DNA of 64,000 nucleotides from JACVRW01 sp963733885. Its GTDB lineage: Bacteria > Actinomycetota > Thermoleophilia > Solirubrobacterales > Thermoleophilaceae. Location of the stretch: the NCBI GenBank assembly GCA_963733885.1, contig CAVTES010000004.1, positions 124,001-188,000 of the forward strand, read 5' to 3'. The translations under genes were made by a program, and so were the position numbers. A model generated the notes under the pieces. The model ran no database searches, was not told the DNA's origin, and saw only the letters and a program-made list of their open reading frames with translations. Shown here piece after piece: positions 8,888 through 16,259 of this stretch (positions are counted from its first letter, which is position 1; each line of letters starts with the position of its first letter).

Positions 8888-11583
8888 TACCTGCCTATCC
8901 CCTCGTAGGTGAAGCCGGCTCGCTCGAGCTCCTCGCGGTCGAGGAAGTTGCGGCCGTCGACCACGAGCGGAATCCGCATCCTGTGCCTCACGTCGTTCTC
9001 CCAGTCGAGCTCGCTGAACTCGGGCCACTCGGTGACGAGAACTACGGCGTCCGCGCCGTCCAGGGCCTCGAGCGCCGACTCGCAGATGCGAGCCCCGCCG
9101 AGCATGCCGCCGGCCCGGTCTGCCGCAACGGGATCATAGACGCGTACGTTCGCGCCCTCGCCCTGAAGCCGCCCCGAGAGCACCAGGCTGGTGGCCTCGC
9201 GGATGTCGTCGGTGTGGGGCTTGAAGGCCACGCCGAGCAGAGCGACCTCCTTGCCCTCGAGCGACCCCAGGTGCTTCTGGAGCTTGCCGACGGTGCGCCG
9301 CTTCTGAAGCTCGTTGACCTCGATGACGGCCGTGAGCAGCTGGAAGTGGTAGCCGGTGTTGCCGGCGAGCTGCTTGAGGGCTTGGACATCTTTTGGAAAG
9401 CAATTGTTGAGCGCTATAGATCCGCTCACCGTGACCGCGTGAGCGCCGGGGACCTCGAGCGAGTAGACGGGTCCGCGATGGGGCCGCCGCTCGATCGCCG
9501 CAATCCGAACGCGTACGCGGCCCGCCTCGCTGCGGCGGTACCCCGTCGGGGCGATCCGCTTGGTTTGCCTCGCGATGCTCGCGAGAGCGCCAATCCGGTC
9601 ACGCTTCGGAATCAGCTCGATGGCGCGCTCCACCTGTTCAGCACCAGAGATGCGAATCCAGTGCGTGTCCTTGGTCGACTTCGCCGCGCGGCCCACCCGC
9701 CGTGACGCCACGATCCCGAGCTCAGCAAGCAAACGCAATACACCGTCCGCGAGCTCATCGCTGACCGTGCCGAGCTCTATCACCACGCTGGGCCCACCGT
9801 TCAGCAGCGACCACGACCCGTCGCCTTCGAAAAGCCCCGAAAGCAGTGTCCACTTGTCTCGCTCCGGGCGGTCCCACATCAGGTCGGGAAGTCGCTGCCC
9901 ATAGCTGTTTCGGCCGAGCCCGAGGACATCGACCCACCACGCTGCGACGAGCCGCGAGCCAACGACCAGCTTCTTCGATGTGGGAGTGCGGTAGGCCCGC
10001 GGGGAGATCCCTTGACGGGACCAGTACGCAGCGACCTCGTCAACCAGATGGTCCTCGCGTTCGGGGTGGAAGCTCCAGAACAGCTTGCCGCCGTTCTCGC
10101 AGCCCTCCGCAATGTAGAGCCCCACCACCCGCCAGAAGTCCTCGTCCAACTCGATCTCGTGCCTGACGAAGTTGCCGTTGCGCGCCGTGCCAAAGTGCGC
10201 CCCGCGGACCGAGACATCGCCCAAGCAGGCCTCGTCGAACCGCATCGCTCCCGTGCGCTTCACGTCCCCCGTGCGCGCGGCCGCAGAGCCCGCACGGGTG
10301 AAGATCTTGCGCCGCTCCTCGATCGGGCGCGCGACCAAGGCCGCCACCTCCTCCCGGGCCGGTCGCACGATCAGCCGCTCAGGCGAGAGCTCGGCGGCCT
10401 CGACCGCCGACAGGATCGACGCCATGGCGGCCGAGTCGGCGGGTTCGTCGCGCTTCATCGCAATCGGCAGCCAGTCGTCGGTCGTGAGGTCCTCGGCGAG
10501 CACCCGCCTCAAGGGCGCGCCGTCGGCATCGGTGACCAGGAAAGGGTGGTCAGGCGTGGTCCGCACCCGCCGTCCCATCTTGGTCCGCACCTCGAGGACG
10601 TCGCCCTCGTACTCGCGCCGTGTCACGCACATAACCCGCAGGAAGATGGGCTCCTGCTGCTCGGGCAGGAACGAGAGCACCTCGAGGTTCCCCGGGGTGA
10701 TGACGCCGTCCTCCGGCCGCCCCTCGCCGTCCTCGTCGAGTCGCCTCCAGAGCTGCTCGAAGGTGAGCAGAGTGGTGCGCCCGTGATCGCGCACCAGGAC
10801 CGTCTCCTCTCCGGCCAGGCAACTGCCCCCATAGCCGATACCCGCCCGCAGGAACTGCGAGCCGATCCGGTCGTCCATGCCCATCCCGCGGGCCACCTCG
10901 AGCACGTCCGCGCCCAGCTCCTCGGACACGTTGGCGATCTCGTTGATGAACGAGATCTTGGTCGCGAGGAAGGCGTTCGAGGCGAGCTTGATCATCTCGG
11001 CGCTCGCCACGTCGGTGCTTACCACCGGGGCGTCGAGCGGGGCGTACAGGGCGGTCACCCGCTCCGCGAACTCCTGTGAGCCCTCGTCCGCGCCCACCAC
11101 CACTCGATCCGGCTTCATGAAGTCCGCGACCGCGCTTCCCTCCTGTAGGAACTCCGGGTTCGAGACGTAACCCGTACCCGGCCGGCGGCGCTGTATCGAG
11201 CGGCCGGTGCCAACCGGGACGGTGCTCTTCATGACCAGGGCGTGGTGGTTCGACTCGCCGAGCTCGGAGAGGACGGACTCGACCCGGGAGAGGTCCGCGT
11301 CCCCCGAATAGGTCGGCGGGGTGTCCACACAGACGAACAGCAGGCGGGCGTGCCCGAGCACCTCGCCCATGTCGGTGGTGAAGTGGAGCCGCCCGGAGTT
11401 CTTCGCCACCAGCTCCGGCAGTCCGGGCTCGTGAATCGGGATCTCGCCACGCGAGAGCGACTCGACCTTCTCGGGCACGATGTCGCGCGCCCAGACCTCG
11501 TGGCCGAGCTCCGCCAGGCATGCGGCCGTGACGAGACCGACCCAGCCCACACCGATGACGCCTATCGGCTCTTTGGTTGCCAC
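8887..11583 (-). CDS. UDP-glucose 6-dehydrogenase interrupted by an intein
   Basis: An 898-residue frame that contains two proteins. Residues 1-254 and 728-898 join to a 425-residue UDP-glucose/GDP-mannose dehydrogenase, a normal length: NAD motif VIGVGWVGLVTAACLAELGH, VCVDTPP, the middle-domain helix KLASNAFLATKISFINEIANV, then GGSC-FPKDV at the active site, and the C-terminal GVAFKPHTDDIREATS. The enzyme oxidises UDP-glucose to UDP-glucuronate with two NAD+. Residues 255-727 are an intein inserted directly before the catalytic cysteine, so the enzyme can only be active after splicing. GTG start at 11583 lies 6 bp after the LytR-CpsA-Psr gene; the stop overlaps the nucleotidyltransferase start. 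The neighbours suggest it supplies uronic acid for the surface glycan. Confidence 0.95.
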   Translation of the reverse strand: MATKEPIGVIGVGWVGLVTAACLAELGHEVWARDIVPEKVESLSRGEIPIHEPGLPELVAKNSGRLHFTTDMGEVLGHARLLFVCVDTPPTYSGDADLSRVESVLSELGESNHHALVMKSTVPVGTGRSIQRRRPGTGYVSNPEFLQEGSAVADFMKPDRVVVGADEGSQEFAERVTALYAPLDAPVVSTDVASAEMIKLASNAFLATKISFINEIANVSEELGADVLEVARGMGMDDRIGSQFLRAGIGYGGSCLAGEETVLVRDHGRTTLLTFEQLWRRLDEDGEGRPEDGVITPGNLEVLSFLPEQQEPIFLRVMCVTRREYEGDVLEVRTKMGRRVRTTPDHPFLVTDADGAPLRRVLAEDLTTDDWLPIAMKRDEPADSAAMASILSAVEAAELSPERLIVRPAREEVAALVARPIEERRKIFTRAGSAAARTGDVKRTGAMRFDEACLGDVSVRGAHFGTARNGNFVRHEIELDEDFWRVVGLYIAEGCENGGKLFWSFHPEREDHLVDEVAAYWSRQGISPRAYRTPTSKKLVVGSRLVAAWWVDVLGLGRNSYGQRLPDLMWDRPERDKWTLLSGLFEGDGSWSLLNGGPSVVIELGTVSDELADGVLRLLAELGIVASRRVGRAAKSTKDTHWIRISGAEQVERAIELIPKRDRIGALASIARQTKRIAPTGYRRSEAGRVRVRIAAIERRPHRGPVYSLEVPGAHAVTVSGSIALNNCFPKDVQALKQLAGNTGYHFQLLTAVIEVNELQKRRTVGKLQKHLGSLEGKEVALLGVAFKPHTDDIREATSLVLSGRLQGEGANVRVYDPVAADRAGGMLGGARICESALEALDGADAVVLVTEWPEFSELDWENDVRHRMRIPLVVDGRNFLDREELERAGFTYEGIGR
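9403..10821 (-). mobile_element. Intein with LAGLIDADG homing endonuclease in UDP-glucose dehydrogenase
   Basis: The intein spans 473 codons, residues 255-727 of the precursor. N-terminal block A is C255-LAGEETVLV; block B is RTTPDHPFLV with the T-x-x-H pair (T343, H346). The central part carries two LAGLIDADG-type motifs, VVGLYIAEG (~486-494) and LLSGLFEGDGSW (~580-591), each with an acidic residue for metal binding, so the endonuclease looks intact. C-terminal blocks F and G read VYSLEVPGAHAVTVSG and SIALNN followed by the +1 cysteine, which is the dehydrogenase's catalytic Cys. The penultimate residue is Asn instead of the usual His. The splice junctions follow the standard Cys...Asn/Cys rule. 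The sequence around the 3' junction (9385-9425) is clearly richer in A+T than the host gene, consistent with horizontal arrival. Confidence 0.93.
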
Positions 11584-11589
11584 GTGCCT

Positions 11590-13041
11590 CTAGACGCCCC
11601 GCACCGAACGGGCGATGGCCATCATCTGCTTGTCGGACAGCGTCAGCAGCAGCGTGTTCGAGATCCAGTAGACGGCCTTCGGCGTTCGCCACGCGACCAG
11701 CTTTACCCGGTCGCCGTCCCGGACCAGCTCGTAGGTGCGCTTCCCGATCCTTCGGGTCTCGGTGACGCCCTCGAGGATCGGCGGGTCCTGCCAGGTGGTG
11801 CCCTGCAGCCCGTAGTACTCGCCCACCACGCCGGTCTGGAGCACCATCCGGTACGCCCCGTAGAGCTTCCCGTTGGTGCCGCGCATCTTGTACACGCGCG
11901 GCGGCCCCGCGTAGATCGACCCGGTCGTGCGCAGCGCCGGGTAGAGCGCAGGCAGCGTGGTGCCGAGACCCATATCGATGCCCTGGAGCGCCTGGTCCTG
12001 GCCGAAGCCGGTGGCGTCCTCGAGCCCGAGCTCGCCCACCGACGGCAGCTTCTTGCGCTTGCCCCGCTTCACCTTGCGAGTGACCTCGCCGCGCGGGCCC
12101 GGGGTGTCCTCGACGTTCAGGAACTCGTCCACCATCTTGCTCATCTGCTCGGGCGTCGAGTCCACGTAGCTCTCGCCGATGTAGCCGCGGAAGCGCACCT
12201 CGCGGATCGGCTGGTCGGCCGTTCCCAGCGCCAGCTTCATCAGGCGAAGCACCTCCGAGCGCGAGCGGAGCGCCGAGTCGGTGCTCGTGTTGCGCCCGAA
12301 GATCCTGAACAGCCGGTCGCGCTTCGAGATGAGGTCGGTCACCACGACCTGCTGCTTCACCTGCCGGAGGAAGTCCTGCTGCCGCGCGGCCCGGACGATG
12401 TCCGTGTCCTCGTGGCGGAAGCGCACGTACTGGAGCGCCCTGCGGCTGCAGAGGCGCTGGTAGCCGGGCTGGACGTCGATGTAGGCGTACTCGGCCGAGT
12501 CGTTGTAGTAGCGCCGGTCGATGTCGACGTACACGCAGCCGATCGCCTTGACCGCGCGCCAAAACCCCTTGAAGTGGACGTTCACGACGTGGTTCACGCG
12601 CAGCCCGGTCACGGACTTGACGGTCTCGAGCGTGAGCTCCGGCCCGCCGAGCTCGTAGGCGGCGTTGATCTTGTCGACCCCGTGGCCGGGGATCTCGACC
12701 CTCAGGTCCCGTGGCAGCGACATGATCGCCGTGGCCTCCTTGTCGGCGTCGAGCCGCACCAGCATGATCGTGTCCGAGCGCGCGCCCGCCGCGCCCTCCA
12801 CGTTGTCCCTGGGACGGCGGTCGGAGCCCAGGATCATGATCGTCTGCGGCTTGCCCGGGTCGGTCTCGGCCAGCTTGCCCTCGCCGAGCTTCAGCTCCGG
12901 CCCCAGCTCGAGCGCGTCGACCACCTTGTCGACCTCGTGGAAAGCGGCCACGGCGGTGGCCCCTGCCGCGGCGAAGATGCAGAGGCATCCGCCCAGGAGC
13001 AGGCGCTTCCACAGTCCGGGGCGAGGGATGTCCTGGAACAT
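11590..13041 (-). CDS. LytR-CpsA-Psr (LCP) family cell-wall glycan ligase
   Basis: A 483-residue membrane-anchored protein: short cytoplasmic N-terminus, one transmembrane helix at ~12-33 (RLLLGGCLCIFAAAGATAV), then the LCP catalytic domain (~65-235) with ILGSDRRPRD, ARSDTIMLVRLD, SLPRDLRVEIPGHG and KINAAYELGG, the Arg/Asp set that binds polyprenyl diphosphate. The C-terminal ~200 residues are extra and end in a compact domain (YELVRDGDRVKLVAWRT). LCP proteins move glycopolymers from lipid carriers to peptidoglycan outside the membrane. The ATG overlaps the M20 peptidase stop (TGATG), and the UDP-glucose dehydrogenase follows after 6 bp, fitting a role in anchoring the glycan made by this region. 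Confidence 0.92.
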   Translation of the reverse strand: MFQDIPRPGLWKRLLLGGCLCIFAAAGATAVAAFHEVDKVVDALELGPELKLGEGKLAETDPGKPQTIMILGSDRRPRDNVEGAAGARSDTIMLVRLDADKEATAIMSLPRDLRVEIPGHGVDKINAAYELGGPELTLETVKSVTGLRVNHVVNVHFKGFWRAVKAIGCVYVDIDRRYYNDSAEYAYIDVQPGYQRLCSRRALQYVRFRHEDTDIVRAARQQDFLRQVKQQVVVTDLISKRDRLFRIFGRNTSTDSALRSRSEVLRLMKLALGTADQPIREVRFRGYIGESYVDSTPEQMSKMVDEFLNVEDTPGPRGEVTRKVKRGKRKKLPSVGELGLEDATGFGQDQALQGIDMGLGTTLPALYPALRTTGSIYAGPPRVYKMRGTNGKLYGAYRMVLQTGVVGEYYGLQGTTWQDPPILEGVTETRRIGKRTYELVRDGDRVKLVAWRTPKAVYWISNTLLLTLSDKQMMAIARSVRGV

Positions 13042-14153
13042 CAGGCGATCTTCAGCGAACGCTCATCCCGGCCCACCTGGGTCGGGAGCAGCTTGACGAA
13101 CTCGACCAGCGTCCTCCGATAATCGCCTAGGGATCGGATCGACACCCACTCCTCGGGCCCGTGATGGCCGTCGCCGACCGGCCCGCACTCCACCGCGGGC
13201 ACGCCGGCCTCGAGGAACGAGATGGCGTCGGACGCGCCATCGCGCCCCACCCCGAGCCGCTCGGCGATGGGCGGCGCCACGCCCGAGATGGCCTTTCCAA
13301 GCGCCTGGACGTAGGGGTCGTCGCGCTCGACGATCGCCGGCTGGCGATGGAAGGTCTTCACAACGGTGGCGTCGGGGAGGGCGTCCACCGCCGCTCGGAT
13401 CTCGTCCGGGTCCTGCCCGGGCAGGTAGCGCACGTCCACGTCGATCACGCAAAGGTCGGGCACCTTGTTGAGTGCATCGCCGCCCATGATCCGTCCGAGG
13501 TTGATCGACGGCCGGTCGAATAGGTCCGACGACTCGCGCGCGAACGGCAGCACCTCGATCTGCCGGAAGACGTCCACCGCCTTGAGCACGGCGTTGTCGC
13601 CCACCCACGGAGTCGAGCCGTGCGCGGCCGTGCCGGTCACCTCGATGCGCATCGCCAGCACGCCCTTTGCCTGGATGCCGATGCGCATGTCGGTCGGCTC
13701 GCCGGTGATCGCGAAGTCGCCCACGTAGCCCTGCTCGACGAGGTAGTCGGAGCCGCGCGTCTCGATCTCCTCGGACTCCTCGTCGGAGACGCACACGAAG
13801 TGCACGCGCACCCGCTCCTCCTCGGCGAGGTCGTGGATGGCGCACATCATCGCGGCGAGACCGCCCTTCATGTCGTACGCGCCGCGCCCGTAGAGGCGGT
13901 CGCCCTCGATCCGCGGGGTGAACTGCTCGGGGCGGGCCGGCACCACGTCGAGGTGCCCGTGCAGCACAACGGTCGGCCCGGTCTCGGGGCCGATGGTGGC
14001 GGCCAGCACCGGCCGCCCGTTGTAGACCGTGCCCGTCACCTCCACGTCGCGTGCCTCCAGCCAGCCCTTCACGAAGCCGGCCGCGCTCTGCATACCCTCC
14101 TGGGTGGACGTGTCGTAGGTGATCAGGCGCTCGGCGAGCGCTCGTTCATCCAT
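13041..14153 (-). CDS. M20-family metallopeptidase (ArgE/DapE-like)
   Basis: A 370-residue dizinc amidohydrolase. Metal ligands and catalytic residues are visible: VVLHGHLDVVP (His and Asp), GRGAYDMKGGLAAMM (bridging Asp), CVSDEESEEI (general base Glu) and AITGEPTDM (Glu); a dimerisation domain with AAHGSTP follows, and the last His ligand is in CGPVGDGHHGPEE. It resembles acetylornithine deacetylase, succinyl-diaminopimelate desuccinylase and dipeptidases, and the exact substrate cannot be set. ATG 14153 begins MDERALAERLITYDTS, the family N-terminus; it overlaps the upstream glycosylase gene by 8 bp and its stop overlaps the LCP start. Confidence 0.9.
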   Translation of the reverse strand: MDERALAERLITYDTSTQEGMQSAAGFVKGWLEARDVEVTGTVYNGRPVLAATIGPETGPTVVLHGHLDVVPARPEQFTPRIEGDRLYGRGAYDMKGGLAAMMCAIHDLAEEERVRVHFVCVSDEESEEIETRGSDYLVEQGYVGDFAITGEPTDMRIGIQAKGVLAMRIEVTGTAAHGSTPWVGDNAVLKAVDVFRQIEVLPFARESSDLFDRPSINLGRIMGGDALNKVPDLCVIDVDVRYLPGQDPDEIRAAVDALPDATVVKTFHRQPAIVERDDPYVQALGKAISGVAPPIAERLGVGRDGASDAISFLEAGVPAVECGPVGDGHHGPEEWVSIRSLGDYRRTLVEFVKLLPTQVGRDERSLKIA

Positions 14154-14754
14154 CCTCGAGCGAGGATAGTGCTTCGCGCTCGACCTCCGCCCGGACCCAG
14201 CAGCCCGCAAGGTGGTCGTTGACGAGCCCGCAAGCCTGCATCGTGGCGTAGGCGGTCGTGGGGCCGACGAAGCGAAAGCCGCGCTTCTTCAGCTCCTTGC
14301 TGAGCGCGGTCGACTCGGGCGTGACCGACGGCAGGTCGTCCAGGGCGCGCGGGGCGCGCCGTCGCCTCGGCGGCGCGAAGGACCAGACCAGCTCGGCAAG
14401 CGGACCGTCAAGCGCGGCCGACGCCTTCGCGTTGGCGATCGCGGCCTCGATCTTGCCCCGGTGGCGCACGATGCCGACGTCGTTCAGGAGGCGCGCCACG
14501 TCGCGCTCCCGGAAGCGAGCCACGCGCTCGATCTCGAAGTTCGCGAACGCCTCCCGGAAGCGCTCCCGCTTTCGCAGGATCGTGAGCCAGGAGAGCCCGG
14601 ACTGGAAGCCCTCGAGCACCAGGCGCTCGTAGATGCCCCGGTCGTCCCGCACGGGCCGGCCCCACTCCTCGTCGTGGTAGGCCGCGTACTCGGGTGTCGA
14701 GGCGCCCCACCAGCAGCGGCGCCGGCCGTCGTCTCCGCGGGCGAGGGCAGTCAC
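14146..14754 (-). CDS. tag: DNA-3-methyladenine glycosylase I
   Basis: A 202-residue base-excision repair enzyme that removes 3-methyladenine. Recognisable features: N-terminal RCWWGASTPEYAAYHDEEWG with the first zinc ligands, the helix-hairpin region LEGFQSGLSWLTILRKRERF with the base-binding Glu and Trp, GIVRHRGKIEAAI, and the C-terminal GLVNDHLAGCWVR with the second His-x3-Cys zinc pair. Length is slightly above the ~187 of the E. coli enzyme because of an Arg-rich loop (APPRRRRAPRAL). Start GTG at 14754. It reads away from the TnpB element, and only 56 bp separate the two start codons. Confidence 0.94.
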   Translation of the reverse strand: MTALARGDDGRRRCWWGASTPEYAAYHDEEWGRPVRDDRGIYERLVLEGFQSGLSWLTILRKRERFREAFANFEIERVARFRERDVARLLNDVGIVRHRGKIEAAIANAKASAALDGPLAELVWSFAPPRRRRAPRALDDLPSVTPESTALSKELKKRGFRFVGPTTAYATMQACGLVNDHLAGCWVRAEVEREALSSLEDG

Positions 14755-14791
14755 GCGGGGCGAGGCTATACCCTGAGGTGGTCGTCCGGAT

Positions 14792-16250
14792 CTGAACGTA
14801 TGTTCGGGTCATGGGAGAGGTCGCCCTGATCCGACAGGCGTATCGCTTCGCGCTCGACCCGACGGCCGAGCAGGAGGCTGTGCTCGCCTCGTTTACTGGT
14901 GCGTCGCGGTTCTGGTTCAACCAGGGGCTGGCGCTGGTGAGAAAGCGCCTCGATGCGCGTGCGCGGGGTGAGGATGTGCGGGTGCCGTGGTCGTACAAGG
15001 CACTCTGCTCAGAGTTCAAGGGCGATGCAATCAAAGATGAGCTGGCGCCGTGGCGCTCCGAGGTCCCAGTCGGCTGCTACCAGGCCGGTCTGGAGATGCT
15101 CGGGCGGGCGCTGCAGAACTTCAGCCAGGGCCGCCGGGCGGGCCGCCGCGTCGGCTTCCCCCGTTTCCGTGCCAAGGGCCGTTGCCGCGAGTCGGTCGTC
15201 TTCCAGCGCCCCCGGATCAACTCCGCACGCCGGGTCGAGTTCGACCGCCGGGTCGGCACGGTCCGCACCAAGGAGCGGATGTCGAAGCTGGTCCGGCTGC
15301 TCGAACACGACGAGCACGCACGCATCATGCGGGCGACGGTCAGCCGCTCGGGTGCGAACTGGTATGTGAGCTTCACGGTCGAGCGCTCGCCCAAGCAGCG
15401 CCGGGCCCGCCGGCCGGATGAGGCGGTGGGCGTCGATGTCGGGCTCACCCGCCTCGCGACTCTGTCGACGGGCGAGTCGTTCGCGAACGCGCGCCCGCTC
15501 CAGGACGCGCTGCGGAAACTGCGGCGTCTGCAGCGCCAGCTCGACCGCCAACGGCGGGCCGGCAACCCCGACAACTACTTAGCCGACGGGCGCCTCAAAC
15601 CCGGCGCTTCGGGCTGGATCAAGTCAAAGCGCATGCTGCACACCGAGGCACGTGTGCATGGGCTGCACGAGCGGGTTCGGAACCTGCGCCGCGAGCAGGC
15701 CCACCAGCTCACCACCAACCTCACACGCAGGTTCGGCGTCATCGGGGTCGAGACGCTAGCGGTCAAGAACCTGATGGCCAACCGCCGGCTCGCCCGCCAC
15801 ATCGCCGACGCCGGCTGGGGCCTCATCGTGGCCCAGCTCGCCTACAAAACCTCCTGGTCGGACGGCTCCATGCTTGTGGCCGCCGACCGCTTCCACCCCT
15901 CCTCGAGGACCTGCTCGGACTGCGGGACAGTGAAAGCCAAGCTGGCCCTGTCCGAACGCGTCTTCACCTGCGACAAATGCGGCCTGGTCATAGACCGCGA
16001 CCTAAACGCGGCCCTGAACCTGGCCCGTATGGCCCAGCAACACGCGCAGGTTGAGGGGAAAGAGAAGTGCTATGTCGCCCGCACCGGACGGGAGACAAGA
16101 AACGCGCGCCGAGGGCAGATAAGCCCCAGCATCCGTGCTGGGCACAGCCCGTCGAAGCGCGAAGACCCCACGGGGTCATCCCAGGCCCGCAAGGGCCTGG
16201 CTGTCGCTACTGGTCCCAGCGATAAGCGACAGGGGGTACCCTCGCCGCGG
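14792..16250 (+). mobile_element. TnpB-only IS200/IS605-type element
   Basis: The element consists of a single tnpB gene and no tnpA transposase. On the left, CTGAAC-GTAT-GTTCGG at 14792-14807 can form a small hairpin just before the tnpB start, as expected for the left end of IS200/IS605 elements. On the right, a run of four hairpins spans 16125-16232. Exact ends were not determined: these elements have no terminal inverted repeats or target duplications, and the empty site is not available for comparison. It lies between the divergently read tag gene and the flippase gene and probably separates what was one intergenic space. Confidence 0.7.
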
Positions 16251-16259
16251 TGCGCGTGA
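14811..16259 (+). CDS. tnpB: TnpB, RNA-guided nuclease of IS200/IS605 elements
   Basis: 482 residues. The N-terminal helix-turn-helix/wedge region starts RQAYRFALDPTAEQEAVL and contains the family pattern ASRFWFNQGLAL. The split RuvC nuclease is complete: GVDVGLTRLATLS (first Asp), IGVETLAVKNLMANRRLA (Glu) and DRDLNAALNLAR (last Asp), with the zinc ribbon C-x2-C...C-x2-C (CSDCGTVKAK...FTCDKCG) between the last two. TnpB normally ends shortly after NLAR; here ~75 further residues are low-complexity and coincide with strongly structured DNA, so this tail is probably translation into the omega-RNA region. No tnpA is nearby, as in many stand-alone TnpB loci. The stop at 16259 overlaps the flippase start by 10 bp. 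Confidence 0.93.
   Translation: MGEVALIRQAYRFALDPTAEQEAVLASFTGASRFWFNQGLALVRKRLDARARGEDVRVPWSYKALCSEFKGDAIKDELAPWRSEVPVGCYQAGLEMLGRALQNFSQGRRAGRRVGFPRFRAKGRCRESVVFQRPRINSARRVEFDRRVGTVRTKERMSKLVRLLEHDEHARIMRATVSRSGANWYVSFTVERSPKQRRARRPDEAVGVDVGLTRLATLSTGESFANARPLQDALRKLRRLQRQLDRQRRAGNPDNYLADGRLKPGASGWIKSKRMLHTEARVHGLHERVRNLRREQAHQLTTNLTRRFGVIGVETLAVKNLMANRRLARHIADAGWGLIVAQLAYKTSWSDGSMLVAADRFHPSSRTCSDCGTVKAKLALSERVFTCDKCGLVIDRDLNAALNLARMAQQHAQVEGKEKCYVARTGRETRNARRGQISPSIRAGHSPSKREDPTGSSQARKGLAVATGPSDKRQGVPSPRCA
16125..16232 (+). ncRNA. Candidate omega RNA (right-end guide RNA scaffold) of the TnpB element
   Basis: Four hairpins follow each other at the 3' end of tnpB: CCCAGCA/TGCTGGG with loop TCCG (16125-16142); GACCC/GGGTC (16164-16177); a perfect 8-bp stem CCAGGCCC/GGGCCTGG closed by a GCAA tetraloop (16181-16200); and CTGTCGCT/AGCGACAG enclosing an inner CTGG/CCAG stem (16201-16232). 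TnpB proteins use an RNA made from the 3' part of their own gene and the right end, with the guide directly downstream of the end. Position, orientation and structure all fit; the 5' limit is not defined and the guide would begin close to 16233-16255. Confidence 0.65.

Noticed and set aside
10550..13012. 820-residue frame overlapping the LCP and UDP-glucose dehydrogenase genes in another phase
   Set aside because: A shadow of two conserved genes; composition is Gly/Arg/Ala-rich and there is no domain.
14811..16259. Complete IS605 element with TnpA
   Set aside because: No Y1 transposase frame with the HUH motif lies on either side; only tnpB and end-like structures are present.
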